This document shows positions 16,910 through 24,594 of a stretch of DNA of 64,000 nt, piece after piece. The DNA lies in contig NZ_MOBK01000006.1 in assembly GCF_003732265.1 (NCBI RefSeq), positions 1,116,001-1,180,000 on the forward strand, read 5' to 3'. This DNA comes from Pseudomonas brassicacearum. GTDB taxonomy: Bacteria > Pseudomonadota > Gammaproteobacteria > Pseudomonadales > Pseudomonadaceae. The stretch's first letter is position 1, and the number at the start of each line of letters is the position of its first letter. Under the pieces are notes generated by a model. That model saw nothing but the letters and a program-made list of their open reading frames with translations, did not search any database and was not told where the DNA came from. The position numbers and the translations under genes are program-made.

Positions 16910-17224
16910 TCAGAGGGCCGGCCCAGCGCTCAGGGTTGTACGTCCCAACCGCTTTAACAGACATGGCTTGGGCATTTGGCCGATCGCAGCGCATTCATCC
17001 CGGATTTCCGCCAACCCTTGAGCAAGGCTTCCCACGACAAAGCCGGCCAGCGCCGCGACAACAACAAATACCAGCACACGGTCTTTTGGCAGGGGTTGGT
17101 GTTTCATCCGTGACTCTGCGCACTGGACTCCATAAAGTAATAAATACACGCCAACCATCATGCCAACGCCTACGAGCGAGTAAAGGCCGAACGAAAACAC
17201 GCTTAACGCTTTTAAAACACCCAC
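16910..17224 (-). CDS. Small two-helix membrane protein
   Basis: A 104-residue product with two transmembrane segments (about residues 6-26 and 42-61) separated by a charged loop, and a cytoplasmic-looking Cys/Arg-rich tail. I chose GTG at 17224 because AAGGAG sits eight bases upstream and the first helix then starts near the N-terminus; the open frame extends to 17446 but that part is Arg-rich and lacks support. Family not recognised. It is convergent with the exported-protein gene before it. Confidence 0.6.
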   Translation of the reverse strand: MGVLKALSVFSFGLYSLVGVGMMVGVYLLLYGVQCAESRMKHQPLPKDRVLVFVVVAALAGFVVGSLAQGLAEIRDECAAIGQMPKPCLLKRLGRTTLSAGPAL

Positions 17225-17373
17225 CGCACGTCTCCTTCGTTTGAAGTGCGCATAAATTGAACCATTCGGCCCTGTGGTTTGCCACTCAACTCGTGCTGAT
17301 TGCCTATCGCGGCGCGGGTTGATTGCAATTCGGGCGTAAGATAGCAGTGCTACCTCATCAAAAGGAGCCGCAT

Positions 17374-17568
17374 ATGATCGCCGACGAAATGAAAAGACAG
17401 GCGTATGAAGGCAAGGCTGTTTGGGATCAGTTCTTCTGCGCTGCATTGATTGCGGAGAGCAACCTGACGGCCCCGGTCGTGGGTGGGGCTACTCACGAAG
17501 ACAGGCAGAACCTGTTGATCGAAAGAGCCAAGGCGCTCGCTGACAAGATGATGGAAAACAGAAGGTAA
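17374..17568 (+). CDS. Small hypothetical protein
   Basis: A 64-residue soluble product, charged and mostly helical, beginning MIADEMKRQAYEG. AAAGGAG seven bases upstream of the ATG is a strong ribosome-binding site, which decides the start. A terminator follows directly. It has the look of small Pseudomonas orphan genes; no function can be assigned. Confidence 0.65.
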   Translation: MIADEMKRQAYEGKAVWDQFFCAALIAESNLTAPVVGGATHEDRQNLLIERAKALADKMMENRR

Positions 17569-17572
17569 CCAG

Positions 17573-17597
17573 AGCCCAGCCATTGCGCTGGGCTTTT
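17573..17597 (+). terminator. Terminator after the 64-residue gene
   Basis: AGCCCAGC (17573-17580) pairs perfectly with GCTGGGCT (17587-17594), then T residues, four bases after the stop. Confidence 0.85.
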
Positions 17598-17630
17598 CAC
17601 ATCTGGTTATGTCAACGACTGGTGTTCGAA

Positions 17631-18383
17631 TCAGACGATCAGGTCCACTTTTCCGGTTGCCAGGCGATAAACGCCGCCCACTACTTTCAACGTGCCTTTG
17701 CTGAGGGCGTCAGTCAGCAGGGGGGAAGCATTTTTTAGTCGCTTGACCGAATCTTTGACATTTTGCGCTACCGCATTGGCGGGAAGACTGCCTGGCTCCT
17801 TAAGTACCGCCTCGATAGAGCCCTTGAGTGCTTCAGTCAGTTTCGGGATGTGGCCAGGAAAAACGGTGTGATCTTTTACCGCCTTGATACCTGCGTTAAT
17901 CGCACCGCAGTCTTCATGTCCGAGCACGAGGATCAGTGGTGAGCCGAGCACCGCGACAGCGTATTCAAGGCTGGCCAAACCCTCATCAGTGACGAAGTTG
18001 CCGGCAACGCGTATGGCGAAAAGGTCTCCCCGGGCAGTGTCAAACGCGTACTCGGGGGCGATACGAGAGTCAGAACAACTGAGTACCGATACGAACGGGT
18101 TCTGGCCCGTGACCAGAGCTTCTCGTTCGGCCTTGAAGTCATGAGTCTCGGAGGTGCCGGAAACATACCGTTCGTTTCCCTCCATTAGCCTTTTAAGGGC
18201 CATGTCAGGGTTGATTGAGTTTTGCGGTTTTGGGGGCGGCGCCGTTTTCTCGGCGGCGAGGAGGAGTTGGTTCGGCAGGGTGCCAGCCAATAGCAGGGCG
18301 CCGGCTCCGAGGCCGGCAATCTTCAGGAACTTACGGCGACCACCCGCGTTTTGAAGTGGTTCTGAATCACATGATTCACACAT
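17631..18383 (-). CDS. Exported beta-carbonic anhydrase
   Basis: Zinc enzyme interconverting CO2 and bicarbonate, 250 residues. An N-terminal GRRKFLK twin-arginine motif (about residue 15) is followed by a hydrophobic Ala/Leu/Gly stretch and LLLAAE, so it is probably Tat-exported. The beta-class zinc ligands are visible: Cys in SCSDSR near residue 102, and His and Cys in GHEDCG near 155. The Asp-Arg dyad is in CSDSR. It is monocistronic. The periplasmic location distinguishes it from cytoplasmic Can/CynT types; a function in CO2 or bicarbonate uptake is inferred. Confidence 0.93.
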   Translation of the reverse strand: MCESCDSEPLQNAGGRRKFLKIAGLGAGALLLAGTLPNQLLLAAEKTAPPPKPQNSINPDMALKRLMEGNERYVSGTSETHDFKAEREALVTGQNPFVSVLSCSDSRIAPEYAFDTARGDLFAIRVAGNFVTDEGLASLEYAVAVLGSPLILVLGHEDCGAINAGIKAVKDHTVFPGHIPKLTEALKGSIEAVLKEPGSLPANAVAQNVKDSVKRLKNASPLLTDALSKGTLKVVGGVYRLATGKVDLIV

Positions 18384-18610
18384 GGCTTGTGTACTCAGGT
18401 GAAAGGGGGGCTTGCTGTCAAAAGCGAGTGCTTTCAGAAGCCTTCAGCTCTTGTGGAGTGGAGTCTAGCCGGTATGTGACGTAATGTTTCTGGTGCTGTT
18501 TTCAGCCGATTTTGATGGCTGGTCTCAGCTAGGGTCTTACTCATGGTCCATGAAAAAAGTGTGGATATTTAATGGCTTACGATTTTTTTTAACCGGCCGG
18601 TGGTCGAAAA

Positions 18611-18717
18611 TATATTGTTACAAGTGAATTGCTGGGATATTATCGCCCCGCGTTCACCACCACGGTTTATGCATTTTTAAGTCCCAAGCTTCCATCAGCT
18701 GCTTGGGATTTTTTTTT
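18611..18717 (+). ncRNA. Candidate small RNA or attenuated leader
   Basis: TATATT at 18611-18616 can serve as a -10 (the -35 is poor). The predicted transcript from about 18623 begins with a hairpin at 18624-18657 (GTGAA, GC and GGG pairing with CCC, GC and TTCAC), then a single-stranded A/C/T-rich linker, then a terminator (TCCCAAGC at 18682-18689 with GCTTGGGA at 18701-18708 and nine T). That is the layout of an Hfq-type small RNA of about 95 nt. Alternatively it is a terminated leader of the DUF2214 gene 110 bases downstream. I cannot match it to a named RNA. Confidence 0.45.
18682..18717 (+). terminator. Orphan Rho-independent terminator
   Basis: A perfect 8-bp stem (18682-18689 with 18701-18708), an 11-base loop and a run of nine T. 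The nearest upstream gene is on the opposite strand, so it must end a non-coding transcript or attenuate the downstream gene. Confidence 0.85.
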
Positions 18718-18828
18718 GCCTGAAATTTGTCCCGCCCCTTCGAATACCCGCCCAAATCGGGCAAATCCCGGTCTTTTGGGCTACTACTGTCTGGCCAAAC
18801 TCAAACTCGGTCTGATGGGGGTACATCG

Positions 18829-19284
18829 ATGCTGGTTCATTGGTCTCTTGCGGCAATTCACCTGCTGGCTGTTGCGCTGGCTTTCTGGGCCGTTTTGACC
18901 CGAGGCACGGCATTCAGTCGCCTGGCGGCCGGGACCGGGGAGGCTCGTCGCGTGCTGATGGCCGATAACTTGTGGGGGATTTCTGCAGTCATCCTTTTGA
19001 TTACCGGTGGGATGCGGGCCTTTGGCGGGTACGAAAAAGGCACCGATTACTACCTTCATCAGCCGCTGTTCCACCTCAAGATGACGCTTTTCGTGCTGAT
19101 CCTGCTGCTTGAAGTTGCCCCGATGGTGGCGCTGATCAAATGGCGAATTGCACTGGGGCGTGGCGCGACGATCGATACCGGTCGGGCAAAACTGTTTGCT
19201 CGTTTCAGTCATATCGAAGGCTTGCTGGTGTTGCTGATGGTCATCGCGGCGACGGGGATGGCGCGCGGGGTAACCTTTGGTTAA
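18829..19284 (+). CDS. DUF2214 family membrane protein
   Basis: A 151-residue membrane protein with four hydrophobic segments (about residues 5-24, 42-60, 80-100 and 126-147). The pattern of a short N-terminal helix and the RRVLMADNLWGISA block is what I recall for the DUF2214 (predicted membrane) family; function unknown. The start is the ATG at 18829, with a GGGGGT ribosome-binding site; an upstream frame opening at 18727 overlaps the terminator and is unlikely. It is convergent with rsmE. Confidence 0.75.
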   Translation: MLVHWSLAAIHLLAVALAFWAVLTRGTAFSRLAAGTGEARRVLMADNLWGISAVILLITGGMRAFGGYEKGTDYYLHQPLFHLKMTLFVLILLLEVAPMVALIKWRIALGRGATIDTGRAKLFARFSHIEGLLVLLMVIAATGMARGVTFG

Positions 19285-19473
19285 CCGAGAGCGATCACGT
19301 ACTTCCTAGGGTTTATTCGGAAACGTCTGACAGCCATGACATGGGACATGCCGGTAGTATCGGCTTCATGTTTTGGCGGGAGAGGGTGAGCGAGCCGGCG
19401 GGCGTTGCGGCGCTCGAATCTTTAGCCAGCCGGTGTTCGGGGTGAACGGGCTGGCTACTGACTGCAACAGGAT

Positions 19474-19668
19474 TCAGGGAGTTTGTGGCTTGTCTGGCGC
19501 GGTGAGGCCAGCCTGAATGCGCTGATAGATTTCTTCGCGATGCACTGCGACGTCTTTCGGGGCGTTGATGCCGATCCTGACTTGCTGGCCGCTCACGCCC
19601 AGAATGGTGATCGTAATGTCGTCACCAATATTTATGCTTTCACCGACTTTGCGGGTGAGTATCAGCAT
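19474..19668 (-). CDS. rsmE: CsrA/RsmA-family translational regulator, RsmE type
   Basis: A 64-residue RNA-binding dimer that blocks ribosome binding at GGA motifs and is titrated by Rsm small RNAs under GacS/GacA control. The start MLILTRKVGESINIG and the RNA-contact block VAVHREEIYQRI are diagnostic. The extended C-terminus with GLTAPDKPQTP matches the RsmE paralogue of P. fluorescens, not RsmA (from memory of the RsmE sequence). The ATG at 19668 has AAGGAGA upstream, itself a GGA context compatible with autoregulation (inference). Confidence 0.92.
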   Translation of the reverse strand: MLILTRKVGESINIGDDITITILGVSGQQVRIGINAPKDVAVHREEIYQRIQAGLTAPDKPQTP

Positions 19669-19918
19669 GGTCTTCTCCTTGATTGCTTTGTAGGGCACCT
19701 GAATCGAACAGTGCAGAGGTCGGTGGTATGTATAGATTAGTGCGAAGTCTCACGGTTTGGGTGCCTCTTTCTGACGCGCAGATGCTGCATTAATTCCCAA
19801 GGCGTAACTATACAGAGGCCGCAACCATCAATCTCGTTGTTTTGTGCCCATTTTGCGGCACTCGGGAAGTATTCATGAATGTTAAAATCGCCGCTTTCGG
19901 CATTCAGAGGGAACCGTT

Positions 19919-20284
19919 GTGCGCAAAATGGTCTTGGTAATCGCTGTATTGGCGCTGGCTGGATGCGGTGAAGGGAAGGGTGTTGACGCTCAAAAAACGA
20001 AACCGGCAGTCGTTTCCGCCCCCGCCGCGACAAGCGGGTCGCAATGGGACCTCGAAGTGCGAGGCGAAACACCCCAAGCGGTGAGTGATCTGAGTGGCTG
20101 GCTGATTGAACACAGCTTTGTATCCAACGTCATCATGGAAAACGGCAAGGCGCGCATTCTGATGGGGCCGTTCAGTTCGAAAGCCGAGACCGAGGCCAAG
20201 CAGGCAGAAGTGGCTGCGGCGCTGGCCCGGGCCAAGAAACAGAATGTCGAATTGCTGGTGCTTGAGCGTCCTGCGGCCCAGTAA
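19919..20284 (+). CDS. Small SPOR-like lipoprotein
   Basis: A 121-residue product with a lipoprotein signal (hydrophobic core and LALAGC lipobox, Cys at about residue 16), an Ala/Pro/Thr linker and a C-terminal domain of about 75 residues. That domain has the pattern of a SPOR fold: WDLEVRGET, a central ARILMGPFSS strand-turn, then a terminal helix and strand. The start is GTG at 19919, after AGAGGGAA. It is probably a periplasm-facing peptidoglycan-binding lipoprotein; SPOR assignment is by pattern only. A bidirectional terminator follows. Confidence 0.7.
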   Translation: MRKMVLVIAVLALAGCGEGKGVDAQKTKPAVVSAPAATSGSQWDLEVRGETPQAVSDLSGWLIEHSFVSNVIMENGKARILMGPFSSKAETEAKQAEVAAALARAKKQNVELLVLERPAAQ

Positions 20285-20304
20285 CGCAGTGGCTGTAAAC
20301 GCAA

Positions 20305-20338
20305 AAAAAGGCCTCGGGTTTTACACCGAGGCCTTTTT
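20305..20338. terminator. Bidirectional terminator
   Basis: A 13-bp perfect stem (20305-20317 with 20326-20338) has A-tract and T-tract ends, so it works on both strands. It separates the lipoprotein gene from the convergent endA. Confidence 0.93.
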
Positions 20339-20354
20339 ACTTTCCGGCGGGCAG

Positions 20355-21044
20355 TCAGCCGCAGGCTTTCATGTTCACCGGTCCGACAAACTCGTTACCG
20401 CGACCCATGACGCACGCCACACTCTGGTTGCGCTGACGTTCCCAGGCTTCAACCGGATAGGTTTTGTTCCAGGCTTCGTACAGTTGGCGGTCCTGTTTCG
20501 ACAGGCTCAAGCCGTATTGCTTGCTCATGTAGAAATAAGTCCGGGCGATCATGCCGCGAATGGAAGGGCGGGGCATGACCTTCTTGGCCTTGAAATCGAC
20601 CTGGGTCAGGCATGAGCCGTATTGACCGGTCTGCGCTGGCAGCCAGCCAAAACTGAAGTTGTTGCGGTCACCGTTCACCTCGCCAATGCTCGGCACCAGG
20701 TTGTGCAAATCGGCTTCGGCCTTCTGGAATACCGGATCGTAACGGGTGCAGTTCTTGCGCCCACCGGCCTGCCAGCACTGGCGTTGATGGCCGATCTGCC
20801 ACGCCGGGACAATGTGCTCCCACTCGATGCGGGACGCGCGCTTGGCGTTTTTGCGCGGCACATAACCACAGGCGGCCAGGTTCACCTTGTTGCCCGTGTA
20901 TTTGCAGCCGCAATAGAACTCGGTGGATTGCGGTGAATACAGTTTCCAGGCGACTTTTTTGGCTTCGCTGAAGGTGCGTGGGGCGCCAGCCTGGGCTCCG
21001 AAAATGACGAACAAAAACAGCAAAGAAAACCAGCGGACACTCAT
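20355..21044 (-). CDS. endA: Endonuclease I, exported
   Basis: A secreted/periplasmic DNA endonuclease of 229 residues. The signal peptide (about 1-18, Phe/Leu-rich, cut near AQA-GAPR) and the his-Me finger core RIEWEHIVPAW (catalytic His) with the later NLVPSIGEVNGDRNN block are diagnostic for EndA. Several Cys suggest disulfides. I chose the ATG at 21044, four bases after the upstream gene's stop; a longer frame would overlap the whole upstream gene 3' end. It forms an operon with the DUF1654 gene. Confidence 0.95.
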   Translation of the reverse strand: MSVRWFSLLFLFVIFGAQAGAPRTFSEAKKVAWKLYSPQSTEFYCGCKYTGNKVNLAACGYVPRKNAKRASRIEWEHIVPAWQIGHQRQCWQAGGRKNCTRYDPVFQKAEADLHNLVPSIGEVNGDRNNFSFGWLPAQTGQYGSCLTQVDFKAKKVMPRPSIRGMIARTYFYMSKQYGLSLSKQDRQLYEAWNKTYPVEAWERQRNQSVACVMGRGNEFVGPVNMKACG

Positions 21045-21048
21045 TGAC

Positions 21049-21288
21049 TCAATCTTCCTTCGGCACAACCCAAAAAATCTGTACGCCGCCATCGTCGCGA
21101 TAGGCGAGGGTGACGTTGTCGTTCTCGTCGATTTCTTCCAGCAACTGCTCCCACTCATCCACCGGTTCGTCCGGCAGGCGGAAGATCAATGCTGCTTTGG
21201 CTTTTTGAGCAGTGGGGGAGTTGATGATTTTCTGAACGCGCAGACCCATGCGTGCATAGGTGTCAGGAGAAGCGGAGGTGGTGGCCAC
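21049..21288 (-). CDS. DUF1654 family protein
   Basis: A small 79-residue soluble protein from GTG at 21288, which has AAGGAT eight bases upstream; ATG codons further up (21318, 21339) lack this support. The core YARMGLRVQKIINS and the acidic DEWEQLLEEIDENDNV stretch match what I know of DUF1654, a Pseudomonas family of unknown function. It sits four bases before endA, which suggests a link to nuclease function or control, not shown. Confidence 0.78.
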   Translation of the reverse strand: MATTSASPDTYARMGLRVQKIINSPTAQKAKAALIFRLPDEPVDEWEQLLEEIDENDNVTLAYRDDGGVQIFWVVPKED

Positions 21289-21442
21289 AGGATTATCCTT
21301 ATTGAGCTGTACGTGCATACAGTATTTAACTGTAAGCATTTTCGCAACTGCTTAAAATTCAAGAAAATCCTCTGACAGCCGTTTTCCCCCTTTGGCGTAG
21401 GAAGAAGAGAAAACTTTTATCGGAGTTTTGCCAGGGGCGTTA

Positions 21443-21468
21443 ACCACTCGTCAACGCTGACGAGTGGT
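21443..21468. terminator. Long perfect hairpin after asparaginase
   Basis: An 11-bp perfect stem (21443-21453 with 21458-21468) with an ACGC loop. It lacks a T-tract, so it may protect the 3' end of the asparaginase mRNA or act as a Rho-assisted end. Confidence 0.55.
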
Positions 21469-21508
21469 CAAGAACGTGCCCGACCAGAACCGGCCGGGCG
21501 AGGGCGGA

Positions 21509-22597
21509 TCAGTATTCCCAGAACATCCGTTGCAGCTCTTTGCTGTCGTTGGTTTTGGTCAGTGCAACCATGGCCAGGATGCGGGCTTTTTGCGGGTTCA
21601 GGTCGTGCGCGACCACCCAGTCGTATTTGTCGTCAGGCTGTTCGGCATTACGCAGTACGAAACCGCCTGCGTTGACGTGAGACGAACGAATGATTTGCAC
21701 GCCGTCCTTGCGCAGGGCTTGCAAGGTTGGAACGACGCGCGAGGACACCGAACCATTGCCCGTGCCGGCGTGGATGATCGCCTTGGCGCCGGACTGAGCC
21801 AGTGCCTTGTACGCCGTGTCGCTCACGTTGCCGTAGGAGTAGGCGATTTCTACGTCAGGCAGGCTCTTGATCGTTTTGATGTCGAATTCCGAGTCCATGG
21901 TGTGGCGCTTGGCCGGCAGACGGAACCAGTAGGATTTACCTTCGACCACCATGCCGAGCGGCCCCCAGGCACTTTTAAACGCCTCGGTCTTGATGTTGAT
22001 CATCTTGCTGACGTCGCGACCCGACTGGATCTCATCGTTCATGGTCACGAGGACGCCCTTGCCACGCGCTTCTTTGCTGCTGGCGACGGCGACGGCGTTG
22101 TACAGGTTAAGCATGCCGTCGGCCGACATCGCAGTGCCTGGACGCATTGAGCCGACGACGATGATCGGCTTGTCAGTCTTTTCCACCAGGTTCAGGAAGT
22201 AGGCGGTTTCTTCCAGGGTGTCGGTGCCATGGGTGATCACGATGCCATCGACGTCTTTGCTGTCCGCCAGTTCGGCCACGCGGCGACCCAGTTGAAGCAG
22301 GTTGTCGTTGGTGATGCTTTCCGAGGCGATCTGCATGACCTGTTCGCCACGAACGTTAGCCAATTGGCTGAGTTCCGGAACGCCGGCAATCAACTGTTCG
22401 ATGCCGACTTTTGCCGCTTGATACGTCGCGCTGTTGGCGGCGCTCGCACCGGCGCCGGCGATGGTGCCGCCGGTGGCCAGGATGACCACGTTCGCCAGTT
22501 TCTGTTGGGTTTCGACTTCTTTTGCCTGAAGGGCGGTAGGGAGTAGCAGCAGGAGGGCCAAAGCGCCCGGAATAAAAGTGTTGAAGGCAGATTTCAT
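21509..22597 (-). CDS. ansB: Periplasmic glutaminase-asparaginase
   Basis: Type II enzyme of 362 residues that deaminates asparagine and glutamine in the periplasm. The signal peptide (about 1-25, Leu-rich, cut near LQA-KE) precedes the first catalytic motif ATGGTIAG (Thr near residue 42) and the second HGTDTLEET (Thr/Asp near 123). The start is the ATG at 22597 with AGAGAG upstream; a longer frame from 22639 would displace the signal peptide. It is monocistronic and divergent from the next gene. Confidence 0.95.
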   Translation of the reverse strand: MKSAFNTFIPGALALLLLLPTALQAKEVETQQKLANVVILATGGTIAGAGASAANSATYQAAKVGIEQLIAGVPELSQLANVRGEQVMQIASESITNDNLLQLGRRVAELADSKDVDGIVITHGTDTLEETAYFLNLVEKTDKPIIVVGSMRPGTAMSADGMLNLYNAVAVASSKEARGKGVLVTMNDEIQSGRDVSKMINIKTEAFKSAWGPLGMVVEGKSYWFRLPAKRHTMDSEFDIKTIKSLPDVEIAYSYGNVSDTAYKALAQSGAKAIIHAGTGNGSVSSRVVPTLQALRKDGVQIIRSSHVNAGGFVLRNAEQPDDKYDWVVAHDLNPQKARILAMVALTKTNDSKELQRMFWEY

Positions 22598-22945
22598 TAT
22601 TTTCTCTCTAGTAGTCAGACGGTGCTGATGCAAGTTCATCTAGATACGCCCCCGGCAGATCTGAACGCCGGGGGTGTAGGTGAAGAGCAGGATCTGTACC
22701 AGTCGGACGTTGAATGAGAAAAACTTTTAACTATTTGATTTATAAAAGTAATTGTCCAAGCTCTGATCGGCGTTAAACATAAAGGCGTCCGGGTTTCCGA
22801 ATAGGTTGAGCGTTAGCGTTCGGCTCTCCGAAAATGCCTACGACCCGTGTCGAGAAGCTCGCCTTGCCAAATCAAGAATCAATGCTAAAGAAACCCCCGC
22901 ACAGGTCGATGCCCCGTTAAGGTTATTTTTCTTACAGGAGTTCCC
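22598..22945. other. Divergent promoter region
   Basis: 348 bases between divergent ansB and the Gln-rich gene. An AT-rich core lies around 22720-22760. No RNA gene, repeat or convincing operator was seen. Confidence 0.4.
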
Positions 22946-23392
22946 ATGTCGTTTTCTGTTGGTTTTCCAAATGCGGGCGCGATCACCATCGGCGGCAAGT
23001 CCCCGTCGACGATCAATGCCTTGAGCGAAGCGACGGCCGACACCGCTCCTCAGGTTCTGGGTAAGGAAGAGGGCAGCGACAACCAGGTTCGAACCGGTGG
23101 CGGCGCTCAGGACGAAACCAAGTCCAAGGGCGGGAGCACCCAAAGTATTGCGGTGCAGGTACTGCTCAAACGCATGCAGGAACTACAACAGCAACTGCGC
23201 GAACAACAGCAACAATTGGCGGTCGCTCAGGCGGCTCCGTATCCGACTCCAGAAGCTAAAGCCACGGCGGTGATGTCGATCCAGGGGCAAATCGCCGACA
23301 CCAACGGCGCGCTGTCACAAGTGGCGGGCAATCTGGTGAAAGAACTGGCGAAAGACTCCAGCACCGGTGGCCTGATCAGCACCGTTGCATAA
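22946..23392 (+). CDS. Gln-rich coiled-coil protein of unknown function
   Basis: A 148-residue soluble protein. The N-terminal part (1-65) is Gly/Ser/Thr-rich and probably disordered; residues 72-95 form a Gln/Leu coiled coil with repeated QQQL; the C-terminus is helical. It has no signal peptide. CAGGAG lies six bases upstream of the ATG. I do not recognise a characterised family. Confidence 0.8.
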   Translation: MSFSVGFPNAGAITIGGKSPSTINALSEATADTAPQVLGKEEGSDNQVRTGGGAQDETKSKGGSTQSIAVQVLLKRMQELQQQLREQQQQLAVAQAAPYPTPEAKATAVMSIQGQIADTNGALSQVAGNLVKELAKDSSTGGLISTVA

Positions 23393-23472
23393 CGTGGCGG
23401 GTCGGTTTTTGCCAACGAAGACACAAAACAGGTCGTTGACAAATAGCATCCGGGTTCGCATAGTTCGGTCTA

Positions 23473-23486
23473 CGCAAACGTTTGCG
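23473..23486. promoter_or_regulatory. RbsR-type operator upstream of rbsB
   Basis: CGCAAACGTTTGCG is a perfect 14-base palindrome with the central CG and AAACGTTT core of LacI-family operators. It lies 97 bases upstream of rbsB, and the operon encodes its own LacI-family regulator, so ribose-responsive repression by RbsR is the natural inference. Confidence 0.85.
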
Positions 23487-23582
23487 CGGCCCTGTCGGTG
23501 GCTCATGCCGTCGACGATCGGAGTCCAGGCATTACTCCCGCGCAAGCATTGCTCACAATAATCATAAGATCGGAGTGAACCC

Positions 23583-24539
23583 ATGAAGCTGCCATTCGCT
23601 GGACGTCTTCTTGCTGTCGCTATGCTGGCTGTCGCATCCGCCGCGCTGCCCGTCTCATCGGCCTTCGCCGAATCTGCTGAAAAACCCAAAGTCGCACTGG
23701 TCATGAAATCCTTGGCCAATGAATTCTTCCTGACCATGGAAGACGGCGCCAAGGCTTATCAAAAAGACCACTCCGGCGAATTCGACCTGATCTCCAACGG
23801 CATCAAGGACGAAACGGACACGGCTGGCCAGACACGCATCGTCGAGCAAATGATCCTCGCCAAGGTTAATGCCCTGGTCATCGCCCCGGCGGATTCCAAG
23901 GCCATGGTTCCGGTGATCAAGAAAGCCATCGATGCCGGTATCACCGTGATCAACATCGACAACCAACTGGACCCGACCGTCCTCAAAAGCAAGAACATGA
24001 CGGTGCCATTCGTAGGCCCGGATAACCGTAAAGGCGCGCGTCTGGTTGGCGAGTACCTGGCCAAGCAGCTGAAGGCCGGTGACGAAGTCGGCATCATCGA
24101 AGGCGTGTCCACCACCACCAATGCCCAGGCCCGCACTGCGGGTTTCAAAGATGCAATGGAAGCGGCGCAGATCAAGGTCGTTTCGTTGCAGTCCGGTGAC
24201 TGGGAGATCGACAAGGGCAACAAGGTTGCTGCCTCGATCCTCAGCGAATACCCGGACGTCAAAGCCCTGCTGGCCGGCAACGACAGCATGGCCGTCGGTG
24301 CCGTTTCCGCCGTGCGTGCAGCGGGCAAGGCCGGCAAGGTGCAAGTGGTCGGCTACGACAACATCAACGCTATCAAGCCGATGCTCAAGGATGGTCGCGT
24401 CCTGGCGACCGCCGACCAGTTTGCAGCCCGACAAGCCGTGTTCGGTATCGAGACTGCGCTGAAAATCATCAAGGGCGAGAAAGTCGACAGCGGCACCAAC
24501 GGCGTGATCGAAACCCCGGTAGAACTGGTCACCAAGTAA
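23583..24539 (+). CDS. rbsB: Ribose ABC transporter, periplasmic binding protein
   Basis: A 318-residue substrate-binding protein with a Sec signal peptide (about 1-29, cut near AFA-ES) and the type I periplasmic fold: KVALVMKSLANEFF at the start of domain 1, IAPADSKAM near 100, LAGNDSMAVGAV and QVVGYDNINAI in the C-terminal half. It delivers ribose (or a similar pentose) to RbsAC. It is first gene of rbsBACRKD. A hairpin follows the stop, as often seen between an abundant binding protein and its ATPase gene. Confidence 0.94.
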   Translation: MKLPFAGRLLAVAMLAVASAALPVSSAFAESAEKPKVALVMKSLANEFFLTMEDGAKAYQKDHSGEFDLISNGIKDETDTAGQTRIVEQMILAKVNALVIAPADSKAMVPVIKKAIDAGITVINIDNQLDPTVLKSKNMTVPFVGPDNRKGARLVGEYLAKQLKAGDEVGIIEGVSTTTNAQARTAGFKDAMEAAQIKVVSLQSGDWEIDKGNKVAASILSEYPDVKALLAGNDSMAVGAVSAVRAAGKAGKVQVVGYDNINAIKPMLKDGRVLATADQFAARQAVFGIETALKIIKGEKVDSGTNGVIETPVELVTK

Positions 24540-24558
24540 GCCTTCTGGCGACACACTG

Positions 24559-24582
24559 GTGCTCGCCCGTCCGGGCGAGCAC
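24559..24582 (+). promoter_or_regulatory. Intercistronic hairpin between rbsB and rbsA
   Basis: An 11-bp stem (24559-24569 with 24572-24582) lies between rbsB and the rbsA ribosome-binding site and has no T-tract. Such structures often protect the binding-protein mRNA and lower expression of downstream transporter genes. Confidence 0.65.
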
Positions 24583-24594
24583 AGGGAGAGTTTT

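Larger units (their letters stand above)
18384..18828. other. Intergenic region with orphan hairpin and terminator
   Basis: This 445-base gap lies between the divergent carbonic anhydrase and DUF2214 genes. It carries a long imperfect hairpin (18624-18657) and a strong + strand terminator (18682-18717) that no upstream + strand gene explains. The part next to the carbonic anhydrase start should contain that gene's promoter; an AT-rich stretch lies at 18540-18620. Confidence 0.5.

Noticed and set aside
18611..18717. Assignment of the candidate RNA to RsmX/Y/Z because rsmE is nearby
   Set aside because: RsmX/Y/Z carry several GGA motifs in hairpin loops; this candidate does not show that pattern.
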